Source of the DNA: JASFEQ01 sp050124735
GTDB taxonomy: Bacteria; Desulfobacterota; DSM-4660; Desulfatiglandales; HGW-15
Direction: 5' to 3'
DNA length: 7,306 nucleotides
NCBI GenBank assembly: GCA_050124735.1
Contig: JASFEQ010000231.1
Location: 1 to 7,306 of the forward strand
Both the position numbers and the translations under genes were made by a program. Position 1 is the stretch's first letter. The number at the start of each line of letters is the position of its first letter. Under the pieces are notes generated by a model. That model was not told where the DNA came from and ran no database searches. It worked only from the letters and a program-made list of their open reading frames with translations. Shown here piece by piece: positions 6,614 through 7,306 of this stretch.

Positions 6614-7306
6614 CTAGACCCTTACCCAGTGTTCAAATTGGTGGTATTTACGGGTCGCCCAATTCAATATGCCTTCGGGCTTAAAGAGGATAAATGCCAC
6701 GAGGACGACGCAATAAAGAACGACCCTAAGCTGTCCAAACCCCCGAAGTGCCTCTGACAAAGGAGCCAAAATAAAGGCCCCCAGTGCCGGGCCCGCTATG
6801 CTCCCGGGCCCACCCATTATCGCCGCCGCGATAGGCATTATGGTAAAATCCACGGCAAAAAGAGACACGCCAACAAACCCGGAAAAATGCGAGATGTACG
6901 CACCGGCAAAGCACCCTATCAGGGTTGCAATAAAAAGCGCATATATCTTTACCCGGGTAATATTGACCGCAGAGGCCAGAACGGCCTGATCATTATCCTT
7001 TACGCCTGCAAAGACAAGCCCGATATCCTCACCACACAGCCTCCTCAGGGCGAAAATGGAAACAAGTACCACCACCATAATGAGATATACACCGACCCAT
7101 GGATTGGGAAACCCTCCAACGGGGCTTAACCCCTCAGTGCCCCTGAAAAGACCGGTTGCTAAAATGATACTCGTGCCCAAGAAGGGGAACATAAATGTGA
7201 CCACAGCGAAGTAAATGCCCCGCAGTGGCAGGCAAGGAAGCCAAAGCAACGTGCAAATGACTGCTCCTGCGACTGTCCCGATGGGTATGGTCAGAAACAC
7301 TGGCCA
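6614..7306 (-). CDS. livM: Branched-chain amino acid ABC transporter permease LivM (5' end outside window)
   Basis: This is the C-terminal 230 residues of a LivM-type inner-membrane permease (BPD_transp_2 family). The frame stays open to the window edge, so the N-terminus and start lie beyond it; full-length members are usually 300 residues or more. Hydrophobic segments fall at about visible residues 3-24, 30-52, 68-86, 115-135, 150-175 and 190-208. Family-typical stretches include LPLRGIYFAVVTFMFPFLG, the loop GVKDNDQAVLASAVNITRVK that contacts the ATPases, MGGPGSIAGPALGAFIL, and a C-terminal FKPEGIL. It would pair with LivH to form the pore, which should lie upstream. The stop is two bases before the livG start. 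Substrate cannot be read from the sequence; Liv-like systems also carry amides, urea or aromatic acids. Confidence 0.93.
   Translation of the reverse strand, partial: WPVFLTIPIGTVAGAVICTLLWLPCLPLRGIYFAVVTFMFPFLGTSIILATGLFRGTEGLSPVGGFPNPWVGVYLIMVVVLVSIFALRRLCGEDIGLVFAGVKDNDQAVLASAVNITRVKIYALFIATLIGCFAGAYISHFSGFVGVSLFAVDFTIMPIAAAIMGGPGSIAGPALGAFILAPLSEALRGFGQLRVVLYCVVLVAFILFKPEGILNWATRKYHQFEHWVRV

Overview
The window looks like chromosomal DNA from a Gram-negative, probably anaerobic bacterium. It holds a full-length tex gene, a branched-chain amino acid (Liv-type) ABC transporter cluster, small acyl-CoA-type and DUF genes, and a group II intron remnant. A Desulfobacterota-like (former deltaproteobacterial) host is my best guess, from the style of the Liv ATPases and the intron-type sequence. 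No marker gene fixes this, so it is a weak inference. By eye, the tex end is more A+T-rich than the liv end.

Layout: (1) 1-303 is non-coding and opens with a decayed copy of a repeat. (2) tex runs on the + strand, 304-2529. (3) 2530-2971 lies between the converging 3' ends of tex and a minus-strand gene. It has no convincing gene but holds several hairpins and a better-preserved copy of the repeat seen at position 1. (4) 2972-3919 carries two small minus-strand genes, a MaoC/hot-dog-fold protein and a DUF3303 protein. A bidirectional hairpin terminator separates them, and each has a strong Shine-Dalgarno sequence. (5) 3933-4354 is mostly non-coding, with a gene-like but startless open frame and a degenerate group II intron 3' end (domain V and following bases), nested in inverted repeats and flanked by an imperfect direct repeat. 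(6) 4355-5020 is a HAD-family phosphatase/phosphomutase-like gene whose nucleophile Asp codon reads Asn. (7) 5092-7306 holds livF, livG and the 3' part of livM, tightly packed on the minus strand. The transcript enters from beyond the right edge, where the rest of livM, livH and a substrate-binding protein would be expected.

Functionally, livM-livG-livF encode one permease and both ATPases of a hydrophobic amino acid (or related small organic acid or amide) importer. The HAD gene may be a passenger on the same transcript, 71 bases downstream. The MaoC-like and DUF3303 genes are separate units. Tex is a housekeeping nucleic-acid-binding protein unrelated to its neighbours.

No complete new system is evident. 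The points most worth a second look are the intron-derived module at 4213-4351, the hairpin-rich repeat downstream of tex, and three enzymes or ATPases with altered active-site residues: the HAD nucleophile, the MaoC catalytic dyad, and one composite ATP site of LivF/LivG.
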